Of a stretch of 64,000 nt of DNA, positions 33,863 to 42,485 are shown piece after piece. Position 1 is the first letter of the stretch, and the number at the start of each line of letters is the position of its first letter. The stretch spans positions 28,774 to 92,773 of the forward strand of contig JBLLNP010000004.1 of the NCBI GenBank assembly GCA_048058975.1, in the 5' to 3' direction. The position numbers were made by a program, and so were the translations under genes. The DNA comes from RHLJ01 sp048058975 (lineage in GTDB: Bacteria > Bacteroidota > Rhodothermia > Balneolales > Balneolaceae). The notes beneath the pieces were generated by a model. That model worked only from the letters and a program-made list of their open reading frames with translations. It was not told the origin of the DNA and did not search any database.

Positions 33863-34921
33863 TCAGAAAAGTTTTAACTGTTCTCCCGAGCTTTTGATGA
33901 AGTGTTCGGTCGTCATGGGAATCCTCGATTTATTTAACCCCAATTTTTTAGTTTGAATAGCAAAAAGAGCCCTGATCTGTTGCGAAAAATTTCCTTCTCC
34001 CTTCATTCTTTTACCCCACTCAGCTTTATAGAGTTTACCTCCCCTCATGTCATATAGCCTGTTCTTAATTTTTTCCTTCCGGTCTGGAAAATGCTGCTCC
34101 AGCCAATCCACAAAAATATCTTTTACTTTATAAGGAAGACGGATAATAGTGTAACCGGCATGAGTTGCCCCCGCATCGGTTGCAGACTTTAAAATATCAG
34201 CGCATTCGTGATCGGTGAGCCCTGGAATAATCGGAGCAACATTTACTCCAACAGGAATCCCTGCTTTCGCAAGAAGTTCAATCGCTTTAAGCCTTCGGGA
34301 CGGACGCGATGTTCTAGGCTCCATAATCTCAGTAAGATTTTTATCCAGCGATGTAATTGAAACTGTTACTCTTACGCAGTTGTATTCTGCCAATTCTTTC
34401 AGGTAATCAATATCACGGGTGACAAGAAAGTTTTTTGTGATGATACCCACCGGATTCCTGAACTCTGCCAGCACTTCCAGACATCCCCGGGTTAATAATA
34501 GCTTTCTTTCCAAAGGCTGATATACATCGGTTATTCCACTCATCGCGATTACTTGTGGCTCCCACTTTGGAGACATCAATGTTTTCCTGAGTAACTCAGG
34601 TGCATCGTACTTCACGATTATTTTGCTCTCAAAGTCTAAACCAACTGAAAAACCAAGATACTCGTGATAAGGCCGGGCGTAGCAATAAATACATCCATGT
34701 TCGCATCCCCGATATGGATTCAATCCTGCATCGAAAGGGATATCCGGACTCTTGTTAAATGAGATAATATTTTTAGTATCGTCCTTGAAAAGCTGCGTTT
34801 TCTGAGAGGGTTTCTCTCCTGTCTCCTCATCAAGTTCGTAGTCTACATAATGCCCTTCGAACCGATTTATGGGGTTATCAGAAGCCCCTCTTCCCCTTTT
34901 TGGATTTTGTAGTTGAGCCAT
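33863..34921 (-). CDS. PA0069-family radical SAM protein
   Basis: A 352-residue radical SAM protein of the group related to spore photoproduct lyase (SplB-like, PA0069 family). The 4Fe-4S/SAM motif is CEHGCIYC (C73, C77, C80) in LNPYRGCEHGCIYCYARPYH. Further conserved parts are MSGITDVYQPLE, IITKNFLVTRD and EPRTSRPSRRL. Biochemical role unknown; DNA-repair-like activity has been suggested for relatives. ATG 34921 gives MAQLQNPKRGRG, the normal N-terminus; seven extra codons upstream are possible. Confidence 0.9.
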   Translation of the reverse strand: MAQLQNPKRGRGASDNPINRFEGHYVDYELDEETGEKPSQKTQLFKDDTKNIISFNKSPDIPFDAGLNPYRGCEHGCIYCYARPYHEYLGFSVGLDFESKIIVKYDAPELLRKTLMSPKWEPQVIAMSGITDVYQPLERKLLLTRGCLEVLAEFRNPVGIITKNFLVTRDIDYLKELAEYNCVRVTVSITSLDKNLTEIMEPRTSRPSRRLKAIELLAKAGIPVGVNVAPIIPGLTDHECADILKSATDAGATHAGYTIIRLPYKVKDIFVDWLEQHFPDRKEKIKNRLYDMRGGKLYKAEWGKRMKGEGNFSQQIRALFAIQTKKLGLNKSRIPMTTEHFIKSSGEQLKLF

Positions 34922-34989
34922 TATCGAAATTAAATTACACATGTTTTATACATATATAATGTACGATTTCGTTTCCCAACTGCAAACAA

Positions 34990-35022
34990 AAAAGCCCGGA
35001 ATCTATAAAAACTCCGGGCTTT
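34990..35022 (-). terminator. Terminator after the 35.0-35.8 kb lipoprotein gene
   Basis: AAAGCCCGGA (34991-35000) and TCCGGGCTTT (35013-35022) form a 10-bp stem around a 12-base loop. On the minus strand it is followed by a T-run, 18 bp after the lipoprotein stop. It could also act weakly in the other direction. Confidence 0.85.
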
Positions 35023-35039
35023 GTAATGCTACACTTTAT

Positions 35040-35834
35040 TCAAGAACAAGCAACATCCTGAAGGTTTTCATCCCAACAGGCTCGCTCTCCATTATTATAA
35101 CCTGTAGAGGTAATTGAACCTGCACCAGTGTTAATATCCCATTCAATTGTGGTCTCAGTATCTTCAGTTAAATCCTGAATGAGTACAGTTTTCGTTGATT
35201 CGGTAGCAGTATATACGATTCTGGAAATAACTTCAGAGCCGGTAGCATCATACACACTTAAAGTAACTTGCGCCAAGGACTCGTTAAGCTCCCAGGAAGA
35301 TGAAGTCGCCTGTGTTTCAGTAACCGGATTAAAAATATTCCATGTTCCCTCGTTACCATCGTACGTTGAAGTACCTGAAAACAGCAATACATCGTCCCAA
35401 TTAACCTGAGTACTGGTTGTTGAAACATAAAAATTCCACTCAACTTCTTCTTTTTTAGTTTGTGCAGTAAGGCGAACAGAAAATGAACCCTGATTTCCTG
35501 AAGCACTGTATGTCCATTGCCATTCCCCATCTCCAAGGTACTCTGCATCCTGATTTTCAGCTGCGCTTAAAAGAACTTTTGGAATTGCAAAATTGGCCTC
35601 CAGAATTACCCCAGCAGCAACAGCCGATAAATAAGCCACCGCTATATTCGTTTCTGTTTGCTGAACTGTGTTCATCTTGTTACTGGAGTTGAGACCTTCA
35701 AAACTTACTGTCATACTCTCTGTTGATGGAATTGAAGGTGGGTCTCCGGGTTGATCATTCGCATCTGAGCAGGAAGCCATGAATAATGCTACTATCAATA
35801 AAATTGAAACTGTATTCTGCGCTAACTTTCTCAT
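35040..35834 (-). CDS. Hypothetical lipoprotein
   Basis: A 264-residue predicted lipoprotein: signal peptide with lipobox MASC (Cys at about residue 22), a short Pro/Ser/Asp linker, then a Thr/Ser/Trp-rich beta-structured domain (YLGDGEWQWTYSASGNQGSF, WNFYVSTTSTQVNWDDVLLF). A C-terminal pair of cysteines (ACWDENLQDVACS) could form a disulfide. I do not recognise a named family. It has its own terminator and is probably monocistronic. Confidence 0.78.
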   Translation of the reverse strand: MRKLAQNTVSILLIVALFMASCSDANDQPGDPPSIPSTESMTVSFEGLNSSNKMNTVQQTETNIAVAYLSAVAAGVILEANFAIPKVLLSAAENQDAEYLGDGEWQWTYSASGNQGSFSVRLTAQTKKEEVEWNFYVSTTSTQVNWDDVLLFSGTSTYDGNEGTWNIFNPVTETQATSSSWELNESLAQVTLSVYDATGSEVISRIVYTATESTKTVLIQDLTEDTETTIEWDINTGAGSITSTGYNNGERACWDENLQDVACS

Positions 35835-35882
35835 AAAGTTTTGTTGATTAAAATTCCTCTTTTAAACTTAATTTTTGAGTTA

Positions 35883-37529
35883 TTATTTCTCAAAAACTTT
35901 CTTTCCAGCCACCCAGGTTTCAAGCACTTCAATTTGCCAGATTTCGCTTGCAGGCACTTCAAAATAATCCTGGTCAATTAAGATAAAGTCTGCCCACTTA
36001 CCTGATTCCAAAGAACCAAGAGCTTGTTCCTGATGAGCAGCATAAGCTGCATCTAGTGTAAATGCTCGTAATGCTTGTTCTCTGGATAATGATTCTTCTG
36101 GGTACCAACCACCTTCTGGATTTCCTTGATGATCCATACGTGTAACCGCAGAATACAATCCGAAAAAAGGATTAGAATGTTCAACCGGAAAGTCTGAGCC
36201 TGCGGCTACAACCGTGCCTTGATCCAGAAAAGTCTGCCATGCATAACCACCCTTTATGCGTTGAGGTCCAACACGATCTTCCGCCATATTTTTGTCGCTA
36301 GTAGCATGTGTTGGCTGCATTGAGGCGATTATATCGAGTTCTTTAAATCTTGGAATATCATATAATGCTACGATCTGTGCATGTTCTACCCGGTTTCTTA
36401 ACTCATAAACCTGATGTTCGTTTTGTGCAAACTCAAGGGCATCCAGCACCTGCCTGTTCCCGGCATCACCAATGGCATGAATATTTGCCTGGAACCCTTT
36501 TGCCATTACTTTCGCCGCCATTTGATTCATCTCATCTTGGCTCACAAAGAGTAATCCTTTGTTTCCCGGATCATCTGAATAAGGCTCTAACATTGCGGCT
36601 CCCCGGCTTCCAAGCGCGCCATCCGAATAAAGCTTCACACTTCTCAATGCCAGCATGTCATCGGCGTAAGAATCAATTGGACCATTCGCTGAAAGAGCAT
36701 CAAAAGTATCACCAGCGCCGCTAATCATTCCATAGATGCGTGTTTTGAGTTTGTCGCTGTCCGCGAAGTCTTTGTATAAATCCCAGGTATTTACCCCAAC
36801 ACCTGCATCATGCACGGAGGTAATGCCCATTTTCGCCATTTGATCCAGTGCTTTTTCAAGAGCGAGCTCCCTTTCCCTTTGAGTACTGGGCGGTATGATT
36901 GAGTTAATGTAGCCTTCAGCTGCATCAATAAAGATGCCCGTCGCTTCTCCCCGACTGTTTCGGATGATTTTTCCACCCTGTGGATCCGGAGTATCTTTAC
37001 TGATGCCCGCCAATCTCATAGCCAAAGTATTTCCCCATCCGGCATGGCCATCTACTCTGCTTAACCAAACTGGTCGATCAGAAACAACCCGATCTAAGTC
37101 CTGAGCAGTAGGAAATTCATTTTCAGGCCACAGGGTTTGATTCCAGCCCCGCCCCTGGATCCATTCCAAATCAGGATTAGCTTTTGCATACTCGCTAATC
37201 TTTTCAAGGGTCTCATCGAGTGTTGGTATTCCTACCATGTTCACTTGTAGTTCCTGAAATCCTAAACCCATCACGTGTCCATGAGCATCTATCAAACCAG
37301 GCAACATGGTTTTGCCTTCTCCATCGATTATTTCTCCGGAATATTTCCCGGAGAGCTCTGCATCTCCGATTTCCAATACCTTCCCGTCTTCAATAACCAA
37401 TACGGAAAACTTCTCTACTTCATCGCCAACAAATGTGTATCCGTTCACATTTTCGAAAATAGTTATTTGAGATGGCTGCGAGCATGCAATGGCAATACTT
37501 GCGCAAAGGACAAAAATGAATTTCTTCAT
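35883..37529 (-). CDS. Amidohydrolase-family lipoprotein (YtcJ-like)
   Basis: A 548-residue metal-dependent hydrolase with TIM-barrel and composite beta-sandwich domains. Metal-ligand motif DAHGH is in TMLPGLIDAHGHVMGLG; other conserved parts are GWNQTLWPENEFPTAQDLD, LYSDGALGSRGAAMLEPY, NIHAIGDAGNRQVLDALE, RVEHAQIV and GSDFPVEHSNPFFGLYSAV, all typical of the YtcJ/amidohydrolase 3 group. The N-terminus ends in lipobox AIAC (Cys at 16), so it is probably membrane-anchored outside the cytoplasm. The substrate is unknown. Confidence 0.9.
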   Translation of the reverse strand: MKKFIFVLCASIAIACSQPSQITIFENVNGYTFVGDEVEKFSVLVIEDGKVLEIGDAELSGKYSGEIIDGEGKTMLPGLIDAHGHVMGLGFQELQVNMVGIPTLDETLEKISEYAKANPDLEWIQGRGWNQTLWPENEFPTAQDLDRVVSDRPVWLSRVDGHAGWGNTLAMRLAGISKDTPDPQGGKIIRNSRGEATGIFIDAAEGYINSIIPPSTQRERELALEKALDQMAKMGITSVHDAGVGVNTWDLYKDFADSDKLKTRIYGMISGAGDTFDALSANGPIDSYADDMLALRSVKLYSDGALGSRGAAMLEPYSDDPGNKGLLFVSQDEMNQMAAKVMAKGFQANIHAIGDAGNRQVLDALEFAQNEHQVYELRNRVEHAQIVALYDIPRFKELDIIASMQPTHATSDKNMAEDRVGPQRIKGGYAWQTFLDQGTVVAAGSDFPVEHSNPFFGLYSAVTRMDHQGNPEGGWYPEESLSREQALRAFTLDAAYAAHQEQALGSLESGKWADFILIDQDYFEVPASEIWQIEVLETWVAGKKVFEK

Positions 37530-37573
37530 ATTACTTGTATGTTAAACTGATTTCGTATTTCAAAGATGGCAAT

Positions 37574-38011
37574 CTATGATAATTCCCTGACGAGTGGAAG
37601 CTTTTTCAAAGCATCTGGTTTTAGAGGGATGTATGCAATTTCATTCCCTCCAAAAAATCTGATTTCTTTGAGAAGTTGGTCGCCTTTGTGCTCAGGATCA
37701 TGCCCAAGTTTTAATTCTCCGGATAGATTTGTAACGGCAAAGAATAATTCTATAGCGTGAAAAGGGGGTTCTATTAACTCATTGATATGGAGCAATTCTC
37801 CGACATCAACCTTCAACCCTGTTTCTTCGAGAAATTCTCTTTTAAGTGCTTTTTCTATGGATTCCCCAAATTCAACCCCTCCTCCGGGAGGAGTCCATAT
37901 TTCAGAATCAGAAACCGGAGAATGAAGTTTAATCAGCAAAAGCTTTCCATGCTCAACTAATAAGCCCGCTACACGAACTCTTAGCTTCCCAGCATAGATA
38001 GAATCGCTCAC
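37574..38011 (-). CDS. NUDIX hydrolase
   Basis: A 145-residue NUDIX protein with the box GGGVEFGESIEKALKREFLE followed by ETGL, preserving the REFLEE metal-binding helix (REXXEE-type). It likely hydrolyses a nucleoside diphosphate derivative; the substrate is not inferable. It starts with GTG, which overlaps the pyrG stop (GTGA), so it is translationally coupled to CTP synthase. Confidence 0.9.
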   Translation of the reverse strand: MSDSIYAGKLRVRVAGLLVEHGKLLLIKLHSPVSDSEIWTPPGGGVEFGESIEKALKREFLEETGLKVDVGELLHINELIEPPFHAIELFFAVTNLSGELKLGHDPEHKGDQLLKEIRFFGGNEIAYIPLKPDALKKLPLVRELS

Positions 38012-39663
38012 TTTTCGACGGCTACTTTGCCTTCTTTTTTCGGAATGAATTCGTCGTTCGCTTTGGCAAATTTTAAACTGGCTTTCACGAAATCAACAAA
38101 AAGTGGCTGAGGATTATTAACGGTACTTCTCAGTTCTGGGTGAAACTGCACCCCCACAAACCAAGGATGATCAGGAATCTCTACAATCTCCACGAGATCA
38201 CGTTCAGGATTCATACCAGTGAGCTGCATACCATTTTCAGTGAGCTTATAACGCAGATTATTATTTACTTCATAGCGATGGCGATGACGCTCATCTACTA
38301 TTTCTGAGCCATAAGCAGCATGCGCAAACGTTCCCTTCTGAATCTTACACGCGTATTTACCCAAACGCATGGTGCCGCCCATATTTTCGATATCTTTTTG
38401 GTCATGCATGATATCGATAATCGGATATTCTGAGTTCTCGTCAAACTCAGTGCTGTTTGCATCCTTCCATCCACACACATTTCGCGCATATTCAATGACA
38501 GCGCATTGCATTCCTAAGCAAATTCCAAAGAATGGAATATTATTGGTCCGGGCGTATTTTACTGCTGAAAGTTTACCTTCAATTCCACGACCTCCAAAAC
38601 CAGGAGCAACTAAAACACCTGAAACGCCGGCTAATTTCTTAGCTACATTTTTTTCTGTAAGATTATCTGACTGAACCCATTTGATTTGAACTTTGCAGTC
38701 ATTTACTGCACCAGCATGGATAAAAGCCTCAACAATTGATTTGTATGAATCATGATGCTCAACATACTTACCGACCAATGCAATCTGGATGCTTCCTGAA
38801 GGATTGCAAACGGCCTCAACAAAACCTATCCAGTTATCCAGATTTGGCTCTTTTGTTTCCAGTCTGAGCTTATCAATCACTCTTTCATCCAACTTTTGCT
38901 GCTGCATTAATAAAGGAACCTCATAAATGCTTCGTGCATCAATAGATTCTATAACATCCTCAATTTCCACATTACAAAAACGGGCTACTTTGCTTCGTAT
39001 GGATTCATCAAGTGCACGCTCGGTACGACAAACCAAAATATCAGGTTGAAGTCCACTTTCAGAAAGAGTTTTTACGGAATGCTGAGTTGGCTTGGTTTTC
39101 AACTCTCCGGCCGCGGCTAAATATGGAACCAGGGTTAAATGGATAGAAAGTGTGTTTGCACGACCAACATTGTACCTCAATTGACGAACTGCCTCTATAT
39201 AAGGAAGACTCTCAATATCACCTACTGTTCCACCAATTTCGATAATCACTACGTCGTACTCACCGGACTGGCCAAGCTTTAATACATGAGATTGAATCTC
39301 GTCAGTAATATGGGGAATTACCTGAACTGTTTTACCAAGATAGGCCCCTTGGCGTTCTTTCATAATCACATCGTAATAAATGCGACCAGTTGTCACATTG
39401 TTCGTTTGTGATGTTTTGATATCCAGAAAACGCTCGTAGTGCCCTAAATCAAGATCAGTTTCAGCGCCATCATCGGTCACATATACTTCACCATGCTCGT
39501 AGGGATTCATTGTACCAGGATCAACATTTATGTATGGATCCAGTTTCTGAACGGTGACCTTTAATCCACGGGCCACCAATAACCGACCCAATGAAGCGCA
39601 AATGATTCCTTTTCCAAGAGAGGATGTTACCCCACCGGTAACGAAGATGTACTTAGTAGACAT
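38008..39663 (-). CDS. pyrG: CTP synthase
   Basis: A 551-residue PyrG converting UTP to CTP with ATP and glutamine. N-terminal synthetase domain: FVTGGVTSSLGKGIICASLG, DPYINVDPGTMNPYEHGEVY, DDGAETDLDLGHYERF, EIGGTVGDIESLP. C-terminal class I glutamine amidotransferase: APGFGGRGIEGK, the nucleophile Cys in FFGICLGMQCAV, and HPELRSTVNNPQPLF with the catalytic His/Glu. Length is standard. Followed by the overlapping NUDIX gene. Confidence 0.97.
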   Translation of the reverse strand: MSTKYIFVTGGVTSSLGKGIICASLGRLLVARGLKVTVQKLDPYINVDPGTMNPYEHGEVYVTDDGAETDLDLGHYERFLDIKTSQTNNVTTGRIYYDVIMKERQGAYLGKTVQVIPHITDEIQSHVLKLGQSGEYDVVIIEIGGTVGDIESLPYIEAVRQLRYNVGRANTLSIHLTLVPYLAAAGELKTKPTQHSVKTLSESGLQPDILVCRTERALDESIRSKVARFCNVEIEDVIESIDARSIYEVPLLMQQQKLDERVIDKLRLETKEPNLDNWIGFVEAVCNPSGSIQIALVGKYVEHHDSYKSIVEAFIHAGAVNDCKVQIKWVQSDNLTEKNVAKKLAGVSGVLVAPGFGGRGIEGKLSAVKYARTNNIPFFGICLGMQCAVIEYARNVCGWKDANSTEFDENSEYPIIDIMHDQKDIENMGGTMRLGKYACKIQKGTFAHAAYGSEIVDERHRHRYEVNNNLRYKLTENGMQLTGMNPERDLVEIVEIPDHPWFVGVQFHPELRSTVNNPQPLFVDFVKASLKFAKANDEFIPKKEGKVAVEK

Positions 39664-39753
39664 TTAAAAGAAGAGTGAAGTTGATGGATGGAAAAGATAG
39701 CACACTCACTCCCCTTCTTCAATTCAAATCATGAGGAAAAGTGCATTATTTAC

Positions 39754-40602
39754 TCACATGTTTTCCACAACTTTCATCAATACATCCGGTTTGTCGGAGA
39801 AAATGCCTTTCGCTCCTTTACTTATTACGCTTTGCATAAGGTCTTCGTCATTCACAGTGTAAATAAAGAAGGGGATTTTGTTCGAAGTAAGATCTTCGAT
39901 CCAGGCATCACCTAACTGACGGTGACTGCAATTAAAGGCATCAACCTTGTACTTTTTTACTAATTCTGAGGGAAGTAAATCTCCGGATTGGCTTTTTTCA
40001 TAAAGGATTGCTTTAGGCATTTCAGGTGCCAGCTTTTCTAAATGCTCCATCACTCTGTAATCAAAACTGGAAAATATGACCTGTTTTTCTACCCCTGCTT
40101 CTTTCACAATTTTCAGAGCTTTTTCAACAATTCCACCTTTAATTTCATCCGAAACAGCTTCTGTTTTGATTTCAATATTTACGGCAATCTTATCTTTAGT
40201 GTATGTAAGTACCTCAGCAAGGGTTGGGAATGGTTCTCCATTAAACTTATTATCAAACCAAGATCCTGTTTCCAACTCTTTTAATTCCTCAAGAGTAAAA
40301 GTATTTACTGAACCTGAAGCGCTTGTAGTTCGATCTACGGTTTCATCATGTACCACAACCGGAACTCCATCTTTGCTTATAGACAAATCAAGCTCAATCA
40401 TCTCAGCTTCCATATCTATTGCCAGTTTAAAAGCTGAATGCGTGTTTTCGGGAGCGTAAGCACTTGCCCCACGGTGAGCGATCACTAGAAAGCCGTCAGT
40501 ATTATCATTTGGAATTTCAGGAAGCTTATATTCTTGCGCCATAGTTAGGAAGGGATGAATCAAAAGAAGAACTAAGTAACAATAAAATTTCATATCAGGC
40601 AT
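39754..40602 (-). CDS. Secreted glycerophosphodiester phosphodiesterase
   Basis: A 282-residue GDPD-family enzyme with signal peptide (cleavage near LTMAQ). Catalytic motifs are AHRGASAYAPENT, EMIELDLSISKDGVPVVVHD (Glu/Asp metal ligands and second His) and IEIKTE. It would release glycerol phosphate from phospholipid headgroups in the periplasm. It is monocistronic on the minus strand downstream of a short gap from pyrG's divergent region. Confidence 0.92.
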   Translation of the reverse strand: MPDMKFYCYLVLLLIHPFLTMAQEYKLPEIPNDNTDGFLVIAHRGASAYAPENTHSAFKLAIDMEAEMIELDLSISKDGVPVVVHDETVDRTTSASGSVNTFTLEELKELETGSWFDNKFNGEPFPTLAEVLTYTKDKIAVNIEIKTEAVSDEIKGGIVEKALKIVKEAGVEKQVIFSSFDYRVMEHLEKLAPEMPKAILYEKSQSGDLLPSELVKKYKVDAFNCSHRQLGDAWIEDLTSNKIPFFIYTVNDEDLMQSVISKGAKGIFSDKPDVLMKVVENM

Positions 40603-40725
40603 ATTGGGTTACCTGATTATAAGCAATGTGTTCAAAAAAACAACTATTGCCTTTTACCTATAAGCCATACATCTCCGATCCTGAAATAATCAGAAATAAT
40701 GACCAATTAATAATTTCTTAATCCT

Positions 40726-41076
40726 TTAGTTCTGTGAGTTAATAACCCTTTTGATTGCTTTGTTTAATAGTGAGTCAAACGAATCTGTGTGAGTGAGAAT
40801 GTAATACACAAAATAAAGTCCTACTATCGATGTGATGCTTCCAACTATTGTCAGAACCGTCGCAATCCAATCAGGCTGTATCAAATTGAGAACTGAAAGC
40901 GCTACCATGCATAGACCCAAAAAAATCTGTGAAAGTGCTGATAATAAATGCAACCCATTTACAGAGTGCACTCTATCAAAAAAAACAGAAAAACTACTGG
41001 GGCTACGGGTTGGTAAATCTACCCGTAATGAGTTCTCTTGAACTAAAGAATTTTTTTCTTTTGGTTCCTCGTACAT
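40726..41076 (-). CDS. Small membrane protein, hypothetical
   Basis: A 116-residue protein with a polar N-terminal 45 residues and two predicted membrane helices (about 46-66 and 70-92) followed by a basic tail (LLNKAIKRVINSQN). No known family recognised. It is divergent from the rRNA methyltransferase gene across a 73-bp gap. Confidence 0.7.
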   Translation of the reverse strand: MYEEPKEKNSLVQENSLRVDLPTRSPSSFSVFFDRVHSVNGLHLLSALSQIFLGLCMVALSVLNLIQPDWIATVLTIVGSITSIVGLYFVYYILTHTDSFDSLLNKAIKRVINSQN

Positions 41077-41149
41077 GTCCTTACTTTTTAACTAACCACG
41101 ACAATTGCTTTTCATTATAATAAAAAGCAGGTTTCATTTAAAATTAATT

Positions 41150-41896
41150 ATGCCTAAAACCGAAAACTTTTTCATCTACGGTAAAAAACCTGTTGAAGAA
41201 GCTTTGTCAGCCAGAGCCAATCAACTTGATAAGATTTTTGTAAAGAACTCCATTAGTCCTTCCAGTTACAAAAATCTTAGTAAAACCGCTTTAGTAAACC
41301 GGGTCCCTATGGTTACCGTTCCAGATGCAAAAATTTTCAATCTGGTTGGAAGAGTGAATCATCAGGGCTTTGTTGCACAAATGAGTAACATCGAGTATTC
41401 AAATTTCTTTGATTGGATAGAAACCCAGGATTTAAACAAAAAGCCAGCAGTCCTTTTGCTGGATGGTATTGAAGATCCCCACAACCTTGGGGCTATTTTA
41501 AGAACCGCAGCTGCAGCGGGCTTGGAAGCCGTTATTGTTCCCACTCAAAATCAGGTACCGGTAAATGCTACTGTATTTAAAACCTCTGCAGGTACAGCCG
41601 GAAGAATTCCAATTATACGAGTCCACGATACCAATCAGGGATTTAAGGACCTTAAGCTTGCCGGGTTTTCGGTTATAGGTCTGGATGGTTCAGCCCACAC
41701 TAATATGTGGGAAGCTGATTTTGAAAAACCGGTTGCCTTTTTAATTGGGAATGAGGGGAAGGGGATTTCGAAGAATCTGATTAAGCAATGCGATGACTTA
41801 ATCAAGTTCCCGATGGAGCACAATGTAGAATCACTAAATGCTTCGGTAAGTGCGGCTCTGGTAAGTTATGAATGGAAACGCCGCCGTTTAGTGTAA
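41150..41896 (+). CDS. rlmB: TrmH-family 23S rRNA 2'-O-methyltransferase (RlmB-like)
   Basis: A 248-residue SPOUT methyltransferase. N-terminal ribose-methyltransferase substrate-binding domain (FIYGKKPVEEALSARANQLD), then the knot motifs LLLDGIEDPHNLGAILRTA, FLIGNEGKGISKNL and ESLNASVSAALVSYE. RlmB methylates G2251 of 23S rRNA; closely related enzymes have other targets, so the symbol is provisional. The start ATG 41150 (MPKTENFFIYGKKP) is preferred over an upstream TTA-rich extension to 41105. A terminator follows directly. Confidence 0.88.
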   Translation: MPKTENFFIYGKKPVEEALSARANQLDKIFVKNSISPSSYKNLSKTALVNRVPMVTVPDAKIFNLVGRVNHQGFVAQMSNIEYSNFFDWIETQDLNKKPAVLLLDGIEDPHNLGAILRTAAAAGLEAVIVPTQNQVPVNATVFKTSAGTAGRIPIIRVHDTNQGFKDLKLAGFSVIGLDGSAHTNMWEADFEKPVAFLIGNEGKGISKNLIKQCDDLIKFPMEHNVESLNASVSAALVSYEWKRRRLV

Positions 41897-41898
41897 AT

Positions 41899-41930
41899 AA
41901 AAAGCCCCGTTAAAATCGGGGCTTTTAAAT
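41899..41930. terminator. Bidirectional terminator between rlmB and ndk
   Basis: AAAAGCCCCG and CGGGGCTTTT form a 10-bp stem around TTAAAAT, with T and A runs at both sides. It lies between convergent genes and can serve both. Confidence 0.92.
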
Positions 41931-41940
41931 TTGATTATGA

Positions 41941-42372
41941 TTACGCCTGATTGGCAACCACATCAGACTCCGCGAAAAAATATGCTGCTTCAATTTTTCC
42001 GTTTTCTACTGAGTCAGATCCATGAATGATGTTTTCTCCCACACTATCGGCGAAATCTGCTCTAATGGTTCCTGCTTCAGCTTCTGCTGGATTAGTTGCT
42101 CCAATCAAAGTTCTGAAATCTGCTATGGCATTTTCTTTTTCTAAAATCATTGGAACACACGCTCCGCTACTCATAAACTCGCACAGCTCACCATAAAAAG
42201 GACGCTCTTTGTGTACTGCATAAAACCCTCCTGCTGTGTCTTGTGTCAATCGGGTCATTTTCATTGCAAGAATAGTAAAACCAGCGTCCTGAATCCTTTT
42301 TGTTACCTCTCCGATAAGTCCTTTTCGAACACAATCGGGCTTGAGAATAGTTAATGTTCTTTCTATTGCCAT
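41941..42372 (-). CDS. ndk: Nucleoside diphosphate kinase
   Basis: A 143-residue NDK that balances NTP pools by phosphoryl transfer through a histidine. Visible: ERTLTILKPDCVRKGLIGEV, FYAVHKERPFYGELCEFMSS, GATNPAEAEAGTIRADFA and the active-site His117 in NIIHGSDS. Length is normal. Single gene on the minus strand. Confidence 0.96.
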   Translation of the reverse strand: MAIERTLTILKPDCVRKGLIGEVTKRIQDAGFTILAMKMTRLTQDTAGGFYAVHKERPFYGELCEFMSSGACVPMILEKENAIADFRTLIGATNPAEAEAGTIRADFADSVGENIIHGSDSVENGKIEAAYFFAESDVVANQA

Positions 42373-42485
42373 TGTTTAGTTTTATTAAAATTTTGTAACA
42401 AGCTTTTGAAGATTTACTCTTCAAAAAGCAATTAAAGATAAGCTTTTGACGGAACAATTATAGAGCTAACTACCCCAAATAAGTT

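Noticed and set aside
33688..33897. 69-residue plus-strand frame around the susC-start copy
   Set aside because: It crosses a hairpin and overlaps the 3' end of the radical SAM gene; no domain, no ribosome-binding site.
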